Assembly: GCF_001434835.1 (NCBI RefSeq) | Contig: NZ_AZDV01000028.1 | Location: 380,237-444,236 of the forward strand | Length of the DNA: 64,000 nt | Direction of reading: 5' to 3' | Source of the DNA: Levilactobacillus acidifarinae DSM 19394 = JCM 15949 | GTDB taxonomy: Bacteria > Bacillota > Bacilli > Lactobacillales > Lactobacillaceae | Shown here: in pieces, positions 15,988-25,098 of the stretch | How the letters are laid out: every line of letters starts with the position of its first letter | How positions within the stretch are numbered: the first letter of the stretch is position 1 | Translations under genes and position numbers: made by a program | The notes under the pieces: model-generated | Seen by the model: the letters and a program-made list of their open reading frames with translations, nothing else | The model's database searches: none | Told to the model about the DNA's origin: nothing

Positions 15988-16311
15988 TTATTTTGCCTGG
16001 GGTAACCGCTCCTGGGCAACCTTCAGCACCGCCTCATCAATGAATTCACTGGTCAAGCGTTGCATTGGCGTGTACCCGTGCCGTTCCTTGTAAGCGACCG
16101 GATAGGCGGCGACCACCGCCACCTTCAGATTGTTTTCGGTCAGAAAGATCTGTCCCGCACCCCGGTACTTGCCCTTACTGTGGCGCCCGGTGCGCCAAGA
16201 ATGGAGTTTGAAATCGCCATCCGGCTCCCGTTTGATCTGGTAATGTCCCGAAGCATCGGTCTCTACCGGTACCCCCAGGTATTGATTCACCGCGTACTTT
16301 GCCTTCGCCAC
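15988..16311 (-). CDS. Hypothetical protein, 107 aa, downstream of lipoate ligase
   Basis: No family recognised. It is a soluble basic protein: KYAVNQYLGVPVETDASGHY, then SWRTGRHSKGKYRGAGQIF, with a helical C-terminus (SEFIDEAVLKVAQERL). It starts with GTG at 16311, two bases after the TAA of the ligase gene, with AAGGGGG inside that gene as ribosome site, so translation is coupled. Its position suggests a link with lipoate metabolism, but nothing in the sequence proves it. Confidence 0.7.
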   Translation of the reverse strand: MAKAKYAVNQYLGVPVETDASGHYQIKREPDGDFKLHSWRTGRHSKGKYRGAGQIFLTENNLKVAVVAAYPVAYKERHGYTPMQRLTSEFIDEAVLKVAQERLPQAK

Positions 16312-16313
16312 GT

Positions 16314-17348
16314 TTACGCCCCCTTCGTCAATGCGTCGATTAACGGCGCAACGGTTGCGGTTCCCAGCACCGCCGTTACGGCCGGCTGGGTCAACACGGG
16401 CGTTAACGCCGCGGCCGTCGTCGCAACACCGACCAACTGCTCGGCGATCTGCGCCAGTTGTGGCGCACTAGCGACCGTCCCAAAGAGCGCGACCCGTCGC
16501 AGTTCTCCCCGCTGACTAGTGAAGTTGACGTGTAGGTCACCGGCGGGCACGGTCAATCGCTGGTACTGCCGAAAACCGGGATTGGCCCCGTAATTCCAGG
16601 CATCCGTGTGATACTTCTCGGCCAAGCGTTGGTCGATGACCGCCCAATCGTGGTCGGTCAGGTGGTAAGTGTCGATTTGGTCGACCCGTTCGACGTCAAA
16701 GACGTGGCAGAGTAAGGCCTCGCGGAAGGCTTGAATATCTAAGTCCTGGTATGCCGGTGCGAGGTATTGGCGCAGATTCGTAATGGGGACCCGGTTCGAG
16801 GCCACACCGCGGTGGGGCCGGTCGCCCGCCGGAATCAACGCCGCGTGGGCGGCATCGACGTTCAAATCATACATGATGGTCCCCCCGGCCGCGTAGCCGT
16901 CGCCGTTCTTAAACATGGTCATCCCCGAAAATTTCTTGCCGGCTACCGTCAACGCGCTCTTCTGACTGATGCCCAGCTCCGCCACACCCATGGCCTTTAG
17001 GGCCCGTAAAATCGGGTCGGCAAAGACCGTGTAGTCGCCAAATTTCGACCCGTCTTGCGGATCGCCGTTAACGATATGCTCGAAAATCAGGTTGCGTTCG
17101 TCATGGTACACGGCTCCGCCTCCGGACGTCCGCCGAACTAGTTGGACGTGATGCTCGGCGAGGTACCGAAAGTCGACCTCGGCCGTCACCGTCTGGTTAA
17201 TGCCCACGATGACCGCCGGCTGGTTGACGTACATCATGAGGCCGTGACCCGGCAACTTTAACTCGTTGACCAGGTAATTATCAATGGATTGATTCACGAT
17301 TGCGTCGGTGACCACTTGCCCCCGACGCGTCGTATCGATCAAAAACAT
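16314..17348 (-). CDS. lplA: Lipoate-protein ligase A
   Basis: A 344-residue ligase that activates lipoate with ATP and attaches it to lipoyl-domain lysines. RRTSGGGAVYHD (72-83) is the lipoate/adenylate loop; NLIFEHIVNG follows; VAGKKFSGMTMF carries the catalytic Lys (K139) and AAGGTIMYDLN completes the site. The C-terminal accessory domain is present. The start at 17348 (MFLIDTTRRG) follows AAGGGAG by 10 nt; the open frame upstream has no better site. It is divergent from a GcvH-like gene at 17518 that is a probable substrate. Confidence 0.92.
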   Translation of the reverse strand: MFLIDTTRRGQVVTDAIVNQSIDNYLVNELKLPGHGLMMYVNQPAVIVGINQTVTAEVDFRYLAEHHVQLVRRTSGGGAVYHDERNLIFEHIVNGDPQDGSKFGDYTVFADPILRALKAMGVAELGISQKSALTVAGKKFSGMTMFKNGDGYAAGGTIMYDLNVDAAHAALIPAGDRPHRGVASNRVPITNLRQYLAPAYQDLDIQAFREALLCHVFDVERVDQIDTYHLTDHDWAVIDQRLAEKYHTDAWNYGANPGFRQYQRLTVPAGDLHVNFTSQRGELRRVALFGTVASAPQLAQIAEQLVGVATTAAALTPVLTQPAVTAVLGTATVAPLIDALTKGA

Positions 17349-17458
17349 AGTTGGGTAGCTCCCTTCGTGCCTTTTCACTAGGCAACCAGCAAATTTAAGT
17401 TAAGTTTAGCATAAGCACCGACCCCCAACAACTCCCCAGGATAGCGGAACGTCGATGG

Positions 17459-17487
17459 TTGTCAGCGGTTCCATAAATCCGTATACT
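17459..17487 (+). promoter_or_regulatory. Promoter of the GcvH-like gene
   Basis: TTGTCA (17459-17464), 17-bp spacer, TATACT (17482-17487), 30 bp before the start codon. Confidence 0.75.
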
Positions 17488-17517
17488 AGAGTCAAATTCA
17501 CAATTGAGAGGAAGTTT

Positions 17518-17904
17518 ATGATGACTAATTCAACCCCATCCTTCTGGCAACGCCTAAAAAATTGGTGGCACCACCGCCACATCCCCAGCACCCCACCTTT
17601 GACTGTCAAGGACGGTGTGTGGATCGAGCAACGGGGGCACGGTCACTATCGCCTAGGCTTGGCCAGCGACGCGCTCACCCAGATCGGTGAGATCAGCTTC
17701 GCCGACCTGCCCATCATGGTCGACGACGACCTGCTAGCCAACGACGACATCTTAGAGGTCGAAAGTGATAAGGCGGTCGAAAATTTCAAGACACCTTACG
17801 CGGGTACCGTGACTCAGGTCAACGAAGCCTTGGTCGCCGATCCCAGTACCATCAGTCCTAAACGCCAAGCGGACAATTGGATTTTAGATTTACAGGTCGC
17901 CTGA
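17518..17904 (+). CDS. GcvH-like lipoyl-carrier protein (stand-alone)
   Basis: A 128-residue protein with the H-protein fold. VWIEQRGHGHYRLGLASDA and IGEISFADLP match the GcvH opening; ILEVESDKAVENFKTPYAG contains the lipoyl-lysine (K85; the usual context is ESVKA, here ESDKA); GTVTQVNEAL follows. It has a 25-residue basic N-terminal extension rich in Trp and His (FWQRLKNWWHHRH). There are no glycine-cleavage P or T genes nearby. It lies 169 bp from lplA, divergent, so the pair may form a lipoate relay or storage unit as proposed for GcvH-like proteins in other Firmicutes. Double ATG at 17518/17521 behind GAGAGG. Confidence 0.85.
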   Translation: MMTNSTPSFWQRLKNWWHHRHIPSTPPLTVKDGVWIEQRGHGHYRLGLASDALTQIGEISFADLPIMVDDDLLANDDILEVESDKAVENFKTPYAGTVTQVNEALVADPSTISPKRQADNWILDLQVA

Positions 17905-18037
17905 CCAAGCACCTCCTAATCTGGATAAATTAGTTCCCATTTTTCTTAAAATGAACTATCATGAGAATTGAAGCCGGTGGTACCCATGCCAATCAACTGA
18001 GCTACACTGACCCAATTTTTAATTGGAGGTAATGGTT

Positions 18038-18253
18038 ATGGCTGTTGTATTTAAGACCGCTTTATTGGATGAAAAGATGGACGAAGTTTTTGACTGGTCC
18101 AAGGATTCAATTCCTGTTCGTGACGCCCTTTGGGATCACTTCATGGAAGCCAATGGTCACAACACCGATGAAACTGAAGCTTCGATGCAGAAGATCGATG
18201 CGAAGTCTGACGCTGACGTCAAGGCTTACGTTGAAGAAAATCTGAAGAAGTAA
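18038..18253 (+). CDS. Small acidic protein, 71 aa
   Basis: No named family. It is all-helical and very acidic: MAVVFKTALLDEKMDEVFDW, DALWDHFMEANGHN, ETEASMQKIDAKSDADVKAY. GGAGG lies 8 nt before the ATG at 18038; an ATG 6 nt upstream sits too close to the ribosome site. Codon use (GAT, GAA, AAG, GTT, few GC-ending rare codons) differs from neighbours and resembles highly expressed genes such as csp. It has a strong terminator. Likely cytoplasmic and abundant; role unknown. Confidence 0.8.
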   Translation: MAVVFKTALLDEKMDEVFDWSKDSIPVRDALWDHFMEANGHNTDETEASMQKIDAKSDADVKAYVEENLKK

Positions 18254-18264
18254 CCGGCTCACTT

Positions 18265-18303
18265 AAAAATAACGTCGTCCATTATGGTGGCGTTATTTTT
18301 TTT
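18265..18303 (+). terminator. Terminator of the 71-aa gene
   Basis: AAAAATAACG pairs with CGTTATTTTT, extended inward by G-U pairs, and followed by TTT. Confidence 0.9.
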
Positions 18304-18345
18304 GGCCTAAATTTAGCCGCATGCCCACCAACCTACCTGGCCAAT

Positions 18346-18389
18346 CAAAAACGGACGGTCCGGAATTCCCCAATTCCAGACCGTCCGTT
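18346..18389 (-). terminator. Terminator of the PAP2 gene
   Basis: AACGGACGGTCCGGAATT and AATTCCAGACCGTCCGTT pair with one mismatch around CCCC; on the minus strand the stem runs into TTTTTGAT. Confidence 0.85.
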
Positions 18390-18407
18390 ATTTTTATGCC
18401 GTCTTCT

Positions 18408-19100
18408 TTAGTGTCCCCAATTTATTTTTTCTCGTTGCTTACTCCGTTGACCATGCTTAGCCTGTGGGCGTTGCGGTAATCGTTTGACCAATACCGGCCA
18501 CCAGACACGCCATTGATACCACCACCCCGTGGCCAGTAGCAGGCTAGCCAGCGTATCGCTGGGATAATGAGCCCGTAAAACCAACCGCGAGATTAAGATC
18601 AAGAGGACCCCCAAGCCCACTAATCCCTGTAAACTAAAGCGTAAGCGACCCGCCGGTAACCATTGAGCGATGAGTACCCCTAACGCCAACGCCAGTAACG
18701 TCGCACTAAACACGTGGCCACTGGGAAAGCTGTACCCGCTGTCGGCAATGACCGGCAAGACCGGTCGCGATCGAGCCACCAGCTGTTTAAAACACCAGGC
18801 AATGGCATCCCCACTGATCAATAACGTCCCCAGAAACGCGGCCCATTCACGGTGTCCCCGCCACCAATAACCGGCCGCCATGAGCAGGATTAAGCCACCA
18901 GTCACGACTGGACTCCCGATAAGCGTCATAGCGTGAAACCACCGAATCCCCCCCCGCGCTAAGTGCGCCGAGACGATGGCCAACCCCCGCTGATCCACGG
19001 CAGTTAGAAAGGCAAACCGAAATTTCGCCAGTAACGCTAAAATGCCAAAAAGCCCTAAACCACTCAGCGCAAAATATTCATTTTCTTGTCGTCGTGACAT
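18408..19100 (-). CDS. PAP2-family membrane phosphatase
   Basis: A 230-residue membrane phosphatase with about six helices, likely acting on undecaprenyl pyrophosphate or a related lipid phosphate at the outer membrane face. The three signature blocks are present: KQLVARSRP (KxxxxxxRP), YSFPSGHVF (PSGH) and SRLVLRAHYPSD (SRxxxxxHxxxD). The start at 19100 (MSRRQENEYF) follows GGGGGAG by 8 nt; the open frame upstream begins with TTG and has no site. The Arg-rich C-terminal tail is cytoplasmic. Bacitracin-resistance-type UppP activity is one possible role. Confidence 0.88.
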   Translation of the reverse strand: MSRRQENEYFALSGLGLFGILALLAKFRFAFLTAVDQRGLAIVSAHLARGGIRWFHAMTLIGSPVVTGGLILLMAAGYWWRGHREWAAFLGTLLISGDAIAWCFKQLVARSRPVLPVIADSGYSFPSGHVFSATLLALALGVLIAQWLPAGRLRFSLQGLVGLGVLLILISRLVLRAHYPSDTLASLLLATGWWYQWRVWWPVLVKRLPQRPQAKHGQRSKQREKINWGH

Positions 19101-19271
19101 GTCTTCGTCTCCCCCTATCCGGCTAGCCAACTAATCAAGCTCGTGACAATTAAAATGCCTAACTGCAAACTCCCCATTGCACCCGTCTCTTTCCGCCTAA
19201 AAGCCTTCTATTTCAGAACACCTTCTATGATAGTCAAGACTTGCCCTTTTAACTACTTATAGGAAAAGAGA

Positions 19272-20651
19272 TTAATCTGAGATTTTTTCAGAATTGGGCG
19301 CCGCAAAGGTTAATTCAAACCGGCTTCCCGTGGGCTGGTTATCTTGAATCGTCACCGTCACGTGGTTTAACGCCGCCAACTGCGCAACAATGGCTAACCC
19401 CAAGCCCGTGCCAGCCACCTTCTGATCACGGGCGGACGCAGAACGGTAAAATCGGTCAAAAACTTTGGTTTTGTCCGCGGCCGCAATTCCCGACCCCAGG
19501 TCCTCTACGGCCACCGTCACGTGAGTCCCCACCGTTACCCGCACCGTAATGCGTTGATCAGCCGGGCTATACTTACCGGCATTGTCGAGCAGGGCACTCA
19601 CCATCTGTTGAACGCTAGCGGCGTTCCCATTAACGACCGCCGTTGTGGGCCCCTGATAGGTAATGGATTGCGTAAAGACCGCCCGCTTTTCCACGAGCGT
19701 CTCGTGAATTAGGGGCACCACATCGAGCGTCGTCAATTTAAGCATCCCCCGATCGGCCCGCGATAACGTGAGCAGACTATTAACCAAACGTTGCATCTTC
19801 GCCGATTCGTCATCGATAAACCCCAGCGAACGGGGAATGATTTCGGGATGCGCGGCCCCCCGCCGTTGAACCAGCTGCACGTGGCCCCGAATCGCCGTGA
19901 TCGGCGTGCGCAGTTCGTGAGCGGCGTTGGCAATAAATTCCCGTTCCTGTTGCGTATGCTGATTAATGGCTCCCAATAGCGCGTTAATACTTTGGGCCAA
20001 CTGATGGACCTCTAAGGGCTGCTCCGGCACCGGTAACGCCACCTTGGTCTGCGGACTTTGCGCCTGTTGCCGTGCGGTATCACTCAGAGTCGCCAACGGT
20101 TTCGTGATGCTGCGGGCACTCACGCGGACGTAGGCCCACCCGATCAGTAAAATCAAAAGGGCCACCGCCGTCACCACCGCGGCCACCAACCACAATAGAC
20201 TCGTAATTGGTTCTAGACTGACCCAGGTCTCGAACGAAACGTGAGCCCGCGATCCCGAACGATAATAGGTAATCCCGTACCCCGGCGTGTAGGTCAACGC
20301 CTCAAAGAAGGGAATATCATAATGTTTCGCTTTGATAAACGTGCGTGCGTTGGGCGAATAATAAGTTTTCGTCACTTTCCCTTCCAGATTAGCCAGCACG
20401 TAAGTTCGGCGGGTATCGATGGCACTATTTTGTCGCCACAAGTGCCAGTCCCAAGCTTGCCAGTCGGGTTCCCAATCGTTCAGTGAGCGTTTGAGACTGG
20501 CAACCACGTGGTTCGAGATTCGCTCCTGCTGCTTGAGTAGCTGATAACCCACCGTTCCGACAACGCTTAGGCCCATTAGAAGAGTCAGCGCCACTAACAT
20601 AATCAGGAACCGGCGTTGAATCTCTTGAGCGGTCGTTAAACGTTTCGTCAT
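19272..20651 (-). CDS. Sensor histidine kinase (OmpR-partner type)
   Basis: A 459-residue membrane kinase. Helix 1 (about 14-38) and helix 2 (about 147-176) flank an extracellular sensor of about 110 residues. A HAMP linker (RVSARSITKPLATLSDTARQ) leads to the HisKA motif FIANAAHELRTPITAIRGH (239-257) with phospho-accepting H245. The ATPase domain has LLDNAGKYS (N box), VEDLGSGIAAADKTKVFDRF (G1/F box) and GTGLGLAIVAQL (G2). It starts 10 bp after the response regulator with GGGGG as ribosome site. The signal is unknown. No terminator is evident after it. Confidence 0.95.
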   Translation of the reverse strand: MTKRLTTAQEIQRRFLIMLVALTLLMGLSVVGTVGYQLLKQQERISNHVVASLKRSLNDWEPDWQAWDWHLWRQNSAIDTRRTYVLANLEGKVTKTYYSPNARTFIKAKHYDIPFFEALTYTPGYGITYYRSGSRAHVSFETWVSLEPITSLLWLVAAVVTAVALLILLIGWAYVRVSARSITKPLATLSDTARQQAQSPQTKVALPVPEQPLEVHQLAQSINALLGAINQHTQQEREFIANAAHELRTPITAIRGHVQLVQRRGAAHPEIIPRSLGFIDDESAKMQRLVNSLLTLSRADRGMLKLTTLDVVPLIHETLVEKRAVFTQSITYQGPTTAVVNGNAASVQQMVSALLDNAGKYSPADQRITVRVTVGTHVTVAVEDLGSGIAAADKTKVFDRFYRSASARDQKVAGTGLGLAIVAQLAALNHVTVTIQDNQPTGSRFELTFAAPNSEKISD

Positions 20652-20661
20652 GACAGCCCCC

Positions 20662-21351
20662 TTACCGGTAATCGGCCGACAAGACGTACCCCACGCCCCG
20701 AACCGTGTGAATCAGGTGGGGCGTAATCAGATCCACCTTATGTCGCAGATAGCGAATGTAAACGTCAACGATGTTGGGTTGTCCGTCAAAGTCTACCCCC
20801 CACACGGCGTCTAACAACTCATCACGCGTTAGCGTCTGCCCGGCGTGTTGCATCAGGCACAGTAATAGTTCGTATTCGCGTTGGGTCAACTGAATAAGCC
20901 CATTTTGCCGTAGGACCTGTCGCGCCGTGGTGTCGAGGGTCAAATCGGCCACCTGTAATTGCTGGGCTCGCCGTTGATGGCCCTGTTGGTGGCGCAAAAT
21001 GACCCGAATTCGAGCGAGTAACTCTTCAATATTAAACGGCTTGGTAATGTAATCGTCCGCCCCAGTATCCAACCCGGCCACCTTGTCACCGACGTAGTCT
21101 CTGGCCGTCATCATAATGACCGGCAAATCATCGCGTTTTCGAATCCGGCGTAGGACCTCTAACCCATCCAGACCAGGTAACATCCAATCCAATAAAATCA
21201 AATCTAGCCGTCCCCGGTGACTCTCGTAGATTTCCAGTGCCGCCTGCCCGTCGGTGGCGTTGAGCACCGTATACCCCTCAAACTGTAATTCACTGGTTAA
21301 GTAGGTAATCACGGCTTCCTCATCCTCAACCACCAAAATAGTGTTTGCCAT
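20662..21351 (-). CDS. OmpR/PhoB-family response regulator
   Basis: A 229-residue regulator. The receiver domain has the acidic pocket VVEDEE (8-12), phospho-acceptor D55 in LILLDWMLPG, T82 in IMMTARD and K104 in YITKPFN. The winged-helix DNA-binding domain ends TVRGVGYVLSADYR, with LTQREYELLLCLMQHAG and DVYIRYLRHKVD as the recognition region. The start at 21351 (MANTILVVEDE) follows GGGGG by 8 nt. It is the first gene of a two-gene operon with the kinase; targets cannot be read, but the PAP2 gene downstream is an obvious candidate. Confidence 0.95.
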   Translation of the reverse strand: MANTILVVEDEEAVITYLTSELQFEGYTVLNATDGQAALEIYESHRGRLDLILLDWMLPGLDGLEVLRRIRKRDDLPVIMMTARDYVGDKVAGLDTGADDYITKPFNIEELLARIRVILRHQQGHQRRAQQLQVADLTLDTTARQVLRQNGLIQLTQREYELLLCLMQHAGQTLTRDELLDAVWGVDFDGQPNIVDVYIRYLRHKVDLITPHLIHTVRGVGYVLSADYR

Positions 21352-21450
21352 AGTAGTTTCCCCCATATCTAATTTTTAAAGTTAATTATAAGGCGGATAA
21401 CCGCGGGACACAAAACTTCTAACGGAACTTAAAAAGTTTCCGGCAAGCTT

Positions 21451-21485
21451 AAAAAAACCGCAACCTCTTCACCGAGGTTGCGGTT
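21451..21485 (-). terminator. Terminator of the transporter-phosphatase operon
   Basis: AACCGCAACCTC pairs perfectly with GAGGTTGCGGTT, loop of 6 nt; on the minus strand it runs into TTTTT. Confidence 0.9.
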
Positions 21486-21494
21486 CATTTTAAC

Positions 21495-22124
21495 TCACAG
21501 GCTCAGCCGTGTGAGGCTGTACCCCCGCAAATACCGGTGGCCCGTGGCCGGGTCAATCGTGGTGCGGGTTAAGCTGGCGTTACGCGGTTCGGGCAACGCA
21601 ACCGACGTCTCTAAGCCCAGCATCATCAAAGCGGCCACCTTAATGGTGAGGCCGTGACTGATCACCAGAATGTGCTCATACGGATACTTGACCACCAGTT
21701 CAGCCACCAGTTGGCCCACCCGTTCCTGGATCTGACCGTAGCTTTCACCCTTGGTTCGGGGCAGCCAATTCGGTAAAACCTCGTGAGTTAACGGGTCAAA
21801 GGCCGCCGGATAGCGTTTCTGTAACTCAGCGGTCGGTTGCCCCGTCCAATCGCCGTAGTTTCCCTCCATCAACCGTGAATCCAGCGTCAGGGGCAACGTC
21901 TTGGCCGATCCGGTAGTGAGAATCGCCGCGGTCTGACGTGTTCGTTGTAACGGACTCACGACCAGGCGGTTATAATCGGTCATCTCGAGGTGCACCAAGA
22001 GATCTTGGACCTGCTGTTCCCCCGTCGTCGTTAAGGTGGTGACGGTCGTATCTAATTGTCCTTGAATGATGCGATTCACGTTAGCTTGGGTTTGCCCGTG
22101 TCGCACCCAATCAATCGTTGTCAT
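21495..22124 (-). CDS. Histidine phosphatase family protein (phosphoglycerate-mutase-like)
   Basis: A 209-residue phosphatase of the branch-1 histidine phosphatase superfamily. MTTIDWVRHGQTQANVNRII has the RHG phospho-histidine motif; SPLQRTRQTAAIL, MEGNYGDWTGQPTAEL (catalytic Glu context) and ILVISHGLTIKV (second His) complete the site. The start at 22124 follows GGAGG by 9 nt. A 17-bp gap separates it from the DMT transporter gene upstream, so they share a transcript. These GpmB/CobC-like enzymes have diverse substrates and nothing here identifies one. Confidence 0.88.
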   Translation of the reverse strand: MTTIDWVRHGQTQANVNRIIQGQLDTTVTTLTTTGEQQVQDLLVHLEMTDYNRLVVSPLQRTRQTAAILTTGSAKTLPLTLDSRLMEGNYGDWTGQPTAELQKRYPAAFDPLTHEVLPNWLPRTKGESYGQIQERVGQLVAELVVKYPYEHILVISHGLTIKVAALMMLGLETSVALPEPRNASLTRTTIDPATGHRYLRGYSLTRLSL

Positions 22125-22140
22125 ACCCGTTATCCTCCAG

Positions 22141-23088
22141 TCAATCTTCCTGTTCTTCAAAAACAGTCGTGACTTTGCGTCGACCCCGTTGGAGCAGATA
22201 GATAGCCACGATAACCAAGACGGAACCAATCACTTCAGCTATGGTAATTTTAAGACTTAAGAAGAGAATCGACAAGATAAACGTCATCACGGGCTGCGTC
22301 GCGTCCACGATACTGATCACGTCGGACGGCGCAAAGTGACTACTGTACAACAACAGGGAGAACGGCAAGATCGTCCCCACCAAAATCACGGTACTCATGG
22401 AGGCGAGTAACCCGGTCGTTAACGGCGGCGTACTAACCCAGACCGGATGGTTCAGGTTAAAGACGATCCCGGCAATCAACGTGCCCCACCCTAAAACGGT
22501 GATTGGAGAATGCCCGTCGTCTCTGACCAACGTCCGGGGTAAGACCACGTAGCAAGCCGCGGTGATCCCGGAACCGATCCCCCAGAGCAGCGAATCAAAG
22601 GGAATCGCCAGTTGGGAGATGTTCCCCCGGGTAATCGCTAAGAACACCCCGATCATGGCCACCACGAAGGCCACCATGTCGCTACGCAACGGCCGCTCGT
22701 GCTTAAAGAGGAAGCTGCCTAACACGATAAATAAGGGGCTCAAGTATTGCAAGATGGTCGACGCCGCGGCGTTCCCGGTCTGCACGGACATGTAGAAGGT
22801 CAACAGGTTGGCCCCCAGTCCAATGATGGCGTAGGCCACCAACCAAGCAATCTCGCGTAAGCTACCAAAGACTGCGAACGTTTTCTTACCATATAAAACT
22901 AAACTAATCAGTAACAAAACAACGCCGGCGCCCAGAGTTCGGGCGGATAAGAACCAACTGGCCGGAATATCCTGGCCCTGTGAAATAAACTGTAACACGG
23001 TCCCGGAAATCCCAAACATGGTCGACGCCACAGTCGCCCAGAAAATCCCCTTCATGATACTGCCGGCTGGCGTATTTACTGTTTTCAA
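22141..23088 (-). CDS. DMT-superfamily permease (EamA family), TTG start
   Basis: A 315-residue, ten-helix transporter with two EamA repeats: the first from about residue 12 (GIFWATVASTMFGISGTVLQ), the second from about 167 (LLWGIGSGITAACYVVLP). ASTILQYLSPLFIVLGSF and ATQPVMTFILSILFLSLKI are the typical end-of-repeat helices. The start is taken as TTG at 23088 because AGGA lies 9-10 nt upstream, whereas the first ATG (codon 12) has no ribosome site. Such permeases export amino acids or other metabolites; the substrate is unknown. Confidence 0.85.
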   Translation of the reverse strand: MKTVNTPAGSIMKGIFWATVASTMFGISGTVLQFISQGQDIPASWFLSARTLGAGVVLLLISLVLYGKKTFAVFGSLREIAWLVAYAIIGLGANLLTFYMSVQTGNAAASTILQYLSPLFIVLGSFLFKHERPLRSDMVAFVVAMIGVFLAITRGNISQLAIPFDSLLWGIGSGITAACYVVLPRTLVRDDGHSPITVLGWGTLIAGIVFNLNHPVWVSTPPLTTGLLASMSTVILVGTILPFSLLLYSSHFAPSDVISIVDATQPVMTFILSILFLSLKITIAEVIGSVLVIVAIYLLQRGRRKVTTVFEEQED

Positions 23089-23244
23089 CGCGCAAAATCC
23101 TCGCTTTCGTTCACCATTTTTAATTTTCTAATTCTAACGAATCATGATTAAAATTTGCTAACAAACAGCAACTTTTTTCACTAATTTATGGGTGGCACCG
23201 CTAATCTCCCTCTATATAAATTTACTTATAAAAAGGTTGCCAGA

Positions 23245-23276
23245 CAAAAAGACGTGATCCGCTCAGATCACGTCTT
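23245..23276 (-). terminator. Terminator of the metQ-metN-metI operon
   Basis: AAGACGTGATC pairs perfectly with GATCACGTCTT; the minus strand continues TTTGTC. Confidence 0.88.
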
Positions 23277-23292
23277 CTCTGTTTAATTAAGG

Positions 23293-23976
23293 TTAAGCGT
23301 TGTGGTCCACGTGGCGGGCCAGTAAGTCCCCACACAGCTGAATGGCGAAAACAATCACCAGAATAATCAGCATGGCCAGGATGGTCACGTCACCTTCGAA
23401 GCGACTGTACCCGACGTTGATGGCCAAGTTCCCCAGGCCACCCCCACCAATGGCGCCGGCCATGGCGGTTAGGTCGATCAGACTGATCAACGTGAGGACG
23501 GACGAACGGATAATATCCGCTAAGCCTTCCTTGAGGTAAACCCGAAAGATGATGGCAATGGGACCAGACCCGACTGCTTCGGCGGCTTCGATCACGCCCC
23601 GGTCGACTTCGGCCAAAGCGTTTTGAATCTGCCGCGCGTAGAACGGTGCGGACCCGATAATCAACGGCACAATGGCCGCCGTGGTCCCAATCGCCGTCCC
23701 GACGATCAGCCGCGTCACCGGCGCGATGACGGCCAGTAAGATCACGAACGGAATCGACCGGAACAGGTTGACCAGTTTATCGAGGATGTTATAGACGACC
23801 TTGTTTTCGAGAATCCCGCCCGATTGGGTGACCGTTAAGCCAATCCCAATGGCCATCCCGATGATCCCCGCGATGATCGCGGTGAACAGGGTCATGTAAA
23901 TGGTTTCGCCAGTGGCCTGCAGGAAATCACTCTTCATGGTTACCGCGTTAGGAAAATATTGGGCAAAGAGTTTCAA
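23293..23976 (-). CDS. metI: Methionine ABC transporter permease
   Basis: A 227-residue MetI-type permease with five membrane helices. The EAA loop reads EVDRGVIEAAEAVGSGPIAI, the contact site for the ATPase. The sequence TAMAGAIGGGGLGNLAINVG is characteristic of MetI/MetP. Translation starts with TTG at 23976, immediately after the TAG of metN, with GGAGG 8 nt upstream; an ATG at codon 14 has no site, so TTG is well supported. It forms the channel of the MetNIQ importer. Confidence 0.93.
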   Translation of the reverse strand: MKLFAQYFPNAVTMKSDFLQATGETIYMTLFTAIIAGIIGMAIGIGLTVTQSGGILENKVVYNILDKLVNLFRSIPFVILLAVIAPVTRLIVGTAIGTTAAIVPLIIGSAPFYARQIQNALAEVDRGVIEAAEAVGSGPIAIIFRVYLKEGLADIIRSSVLTLISLIDLTAMAGAIGGGGLGNLAINVGYSRFEGDVTILAMLIILVIVFAIQLCGDLLARHVDHNA

Positions 23977-25041
23977 CTAGGCCACCTCCGAATCATTTGG
24001 CTTGAGTTGCGTGACTTGAATCCCGGCATCCCGGCAATACTGCCAGGCCTGATCCAGTTGGTCGGGTTCCCCGGCCATGACCACCACCAGGTTCCCTAAT
24101 GGCGTATCTTGCAGGATTTCCACGTTGCCGTACAGGATGTTGGAGACCACCTGATAACGTTTGAACAGTTCGGTGATTAGCGGTGCGTCGGTGCTGGCGC
24201 CCACGTATTTGAGTTGGACCAACCGGTGATGGTCGTCCAACCCCAGTGCGTTGGCTTGCTTGTAGATCTTGTCGAGCGCTTGGTCGATCTGCGTGGCGGT
24301 GTTGATGAAGTCTTGGGTCAACTTCTGCTTGGGTTCACTGAAGATGGTGACCAGGTCCCCACGTTCGATGATCTCACCGTCTTCCATCACGGCCACCTTG
24401 TTACAGATTTCCTTGACAGCTTCCATTTCGTGGGTGATCAAGACCACCGTCAAACCCAGGTCCTTGTTCAACTGCTTAAGCAGTTCCAAGATCGCCGTGG
24501 TGGTCTTGGGGTCCAGAGCACTGGTGGCTTCGTCACTAATCAGAATTTCAGGATCGTTGGCTAACGCCCGCGCGATGGCGACCCGTTGCTTTTGGCCCCC
24601 AGATAACTGGGCAGGATAGTCGTTGGCCTTTTCACTCAACCCGACTAAAGCCAATAGCTTAGCGACCTTTTCTTTCCGTTGGGCGTGGGTCAGCTTACCG
24701 CCCTTCAGCGGATAATCCACGTTGTCGGCGATGGTCCGGGCGTTCATTAGGTTGAAGTGTTGGAAGATCATCCCGATTTTCGTCCGGGCTTGCCGTAAAT
24801 CCTTAGCCTTCATCGCGAGGATGTCTTGGCCGTTAACAATGACTTGGCCGGATGTGGGCCGTTGAAGACGGTTAATCACCCGGACGAGGGTGCTCTTTCC
24901 GGCGCCGGAATACCCGACCACGCCGTAGATGTCCCCCCGATTGACATCTAACGAGACGTGCTTAACGGCTGGTACCGTTTGGCCCTTATTATGGAAGGTC
25001 ACGTCAACGTCCTTTAACTGAATAATCGCATCTTTGGTCAC
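23977..25041 (-). CDS. metN: Methionine ABC transporter ATPase
   Basis: A 354-residue ATPase. Walker [10 protein letters not shown] (43-51), signature LSGGQKQR (146-153), Walker [13 protein letters not shown] (166-177), and a C-terminal NIL domain of about 90 residues ([19 protein letters not shown]), which in MetN binds methionine and inhibits transport allosterically. GTG at 25041 is taken as start because AAGGAG lies 9 nt upstream; the open frame continues further up without a site. It lies between metQ and metI in one operon under a methionine T-box. Confidence 0.94.
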   Translation of the reverse strand: MTKDAIIQLKDVDVTFHNKGQTVPAVKHVSLDVNRGDIYGVVGYSGAGKSTLVRVINRLQRPTSGQVIVNGQDILAMKAKDLRQARTKIGMIFQHFNLMNARTIADNVDYPLKGGKLTHAQRKEKVAKLLALVGLSEKANDYPAQLSGGQKQRVAIARALANDPEILISDEATSALDPKTTTAILELLKQLNKDLGLTVVLITHEMEAVKEICNKVAVMEDGEIIERGDLVTIFSEPKQKLTQDFINTATQIDQALDKIYKQANALGLDDHHRLVQLKYVGASTDAPLITELFKRYQVVSNILYGNVEILQDTPLGNLVVVMAGEPDQLDQAWQYCRDAGIQVTQLKPNDSEVA

Positions 25042-25098
25042 TATCGCATTCTCCTTACTCGCCATGCCGGCAATTCTCACTTAACGCCACGGGGTTGT

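Noticed and set aside
18000..18037. GGTGGTACC near 17971 as a T-box
   Set aside because: No Stem I features, no terminator after it, and the gene downstream is a small acidic protein rather than amino-acid related.
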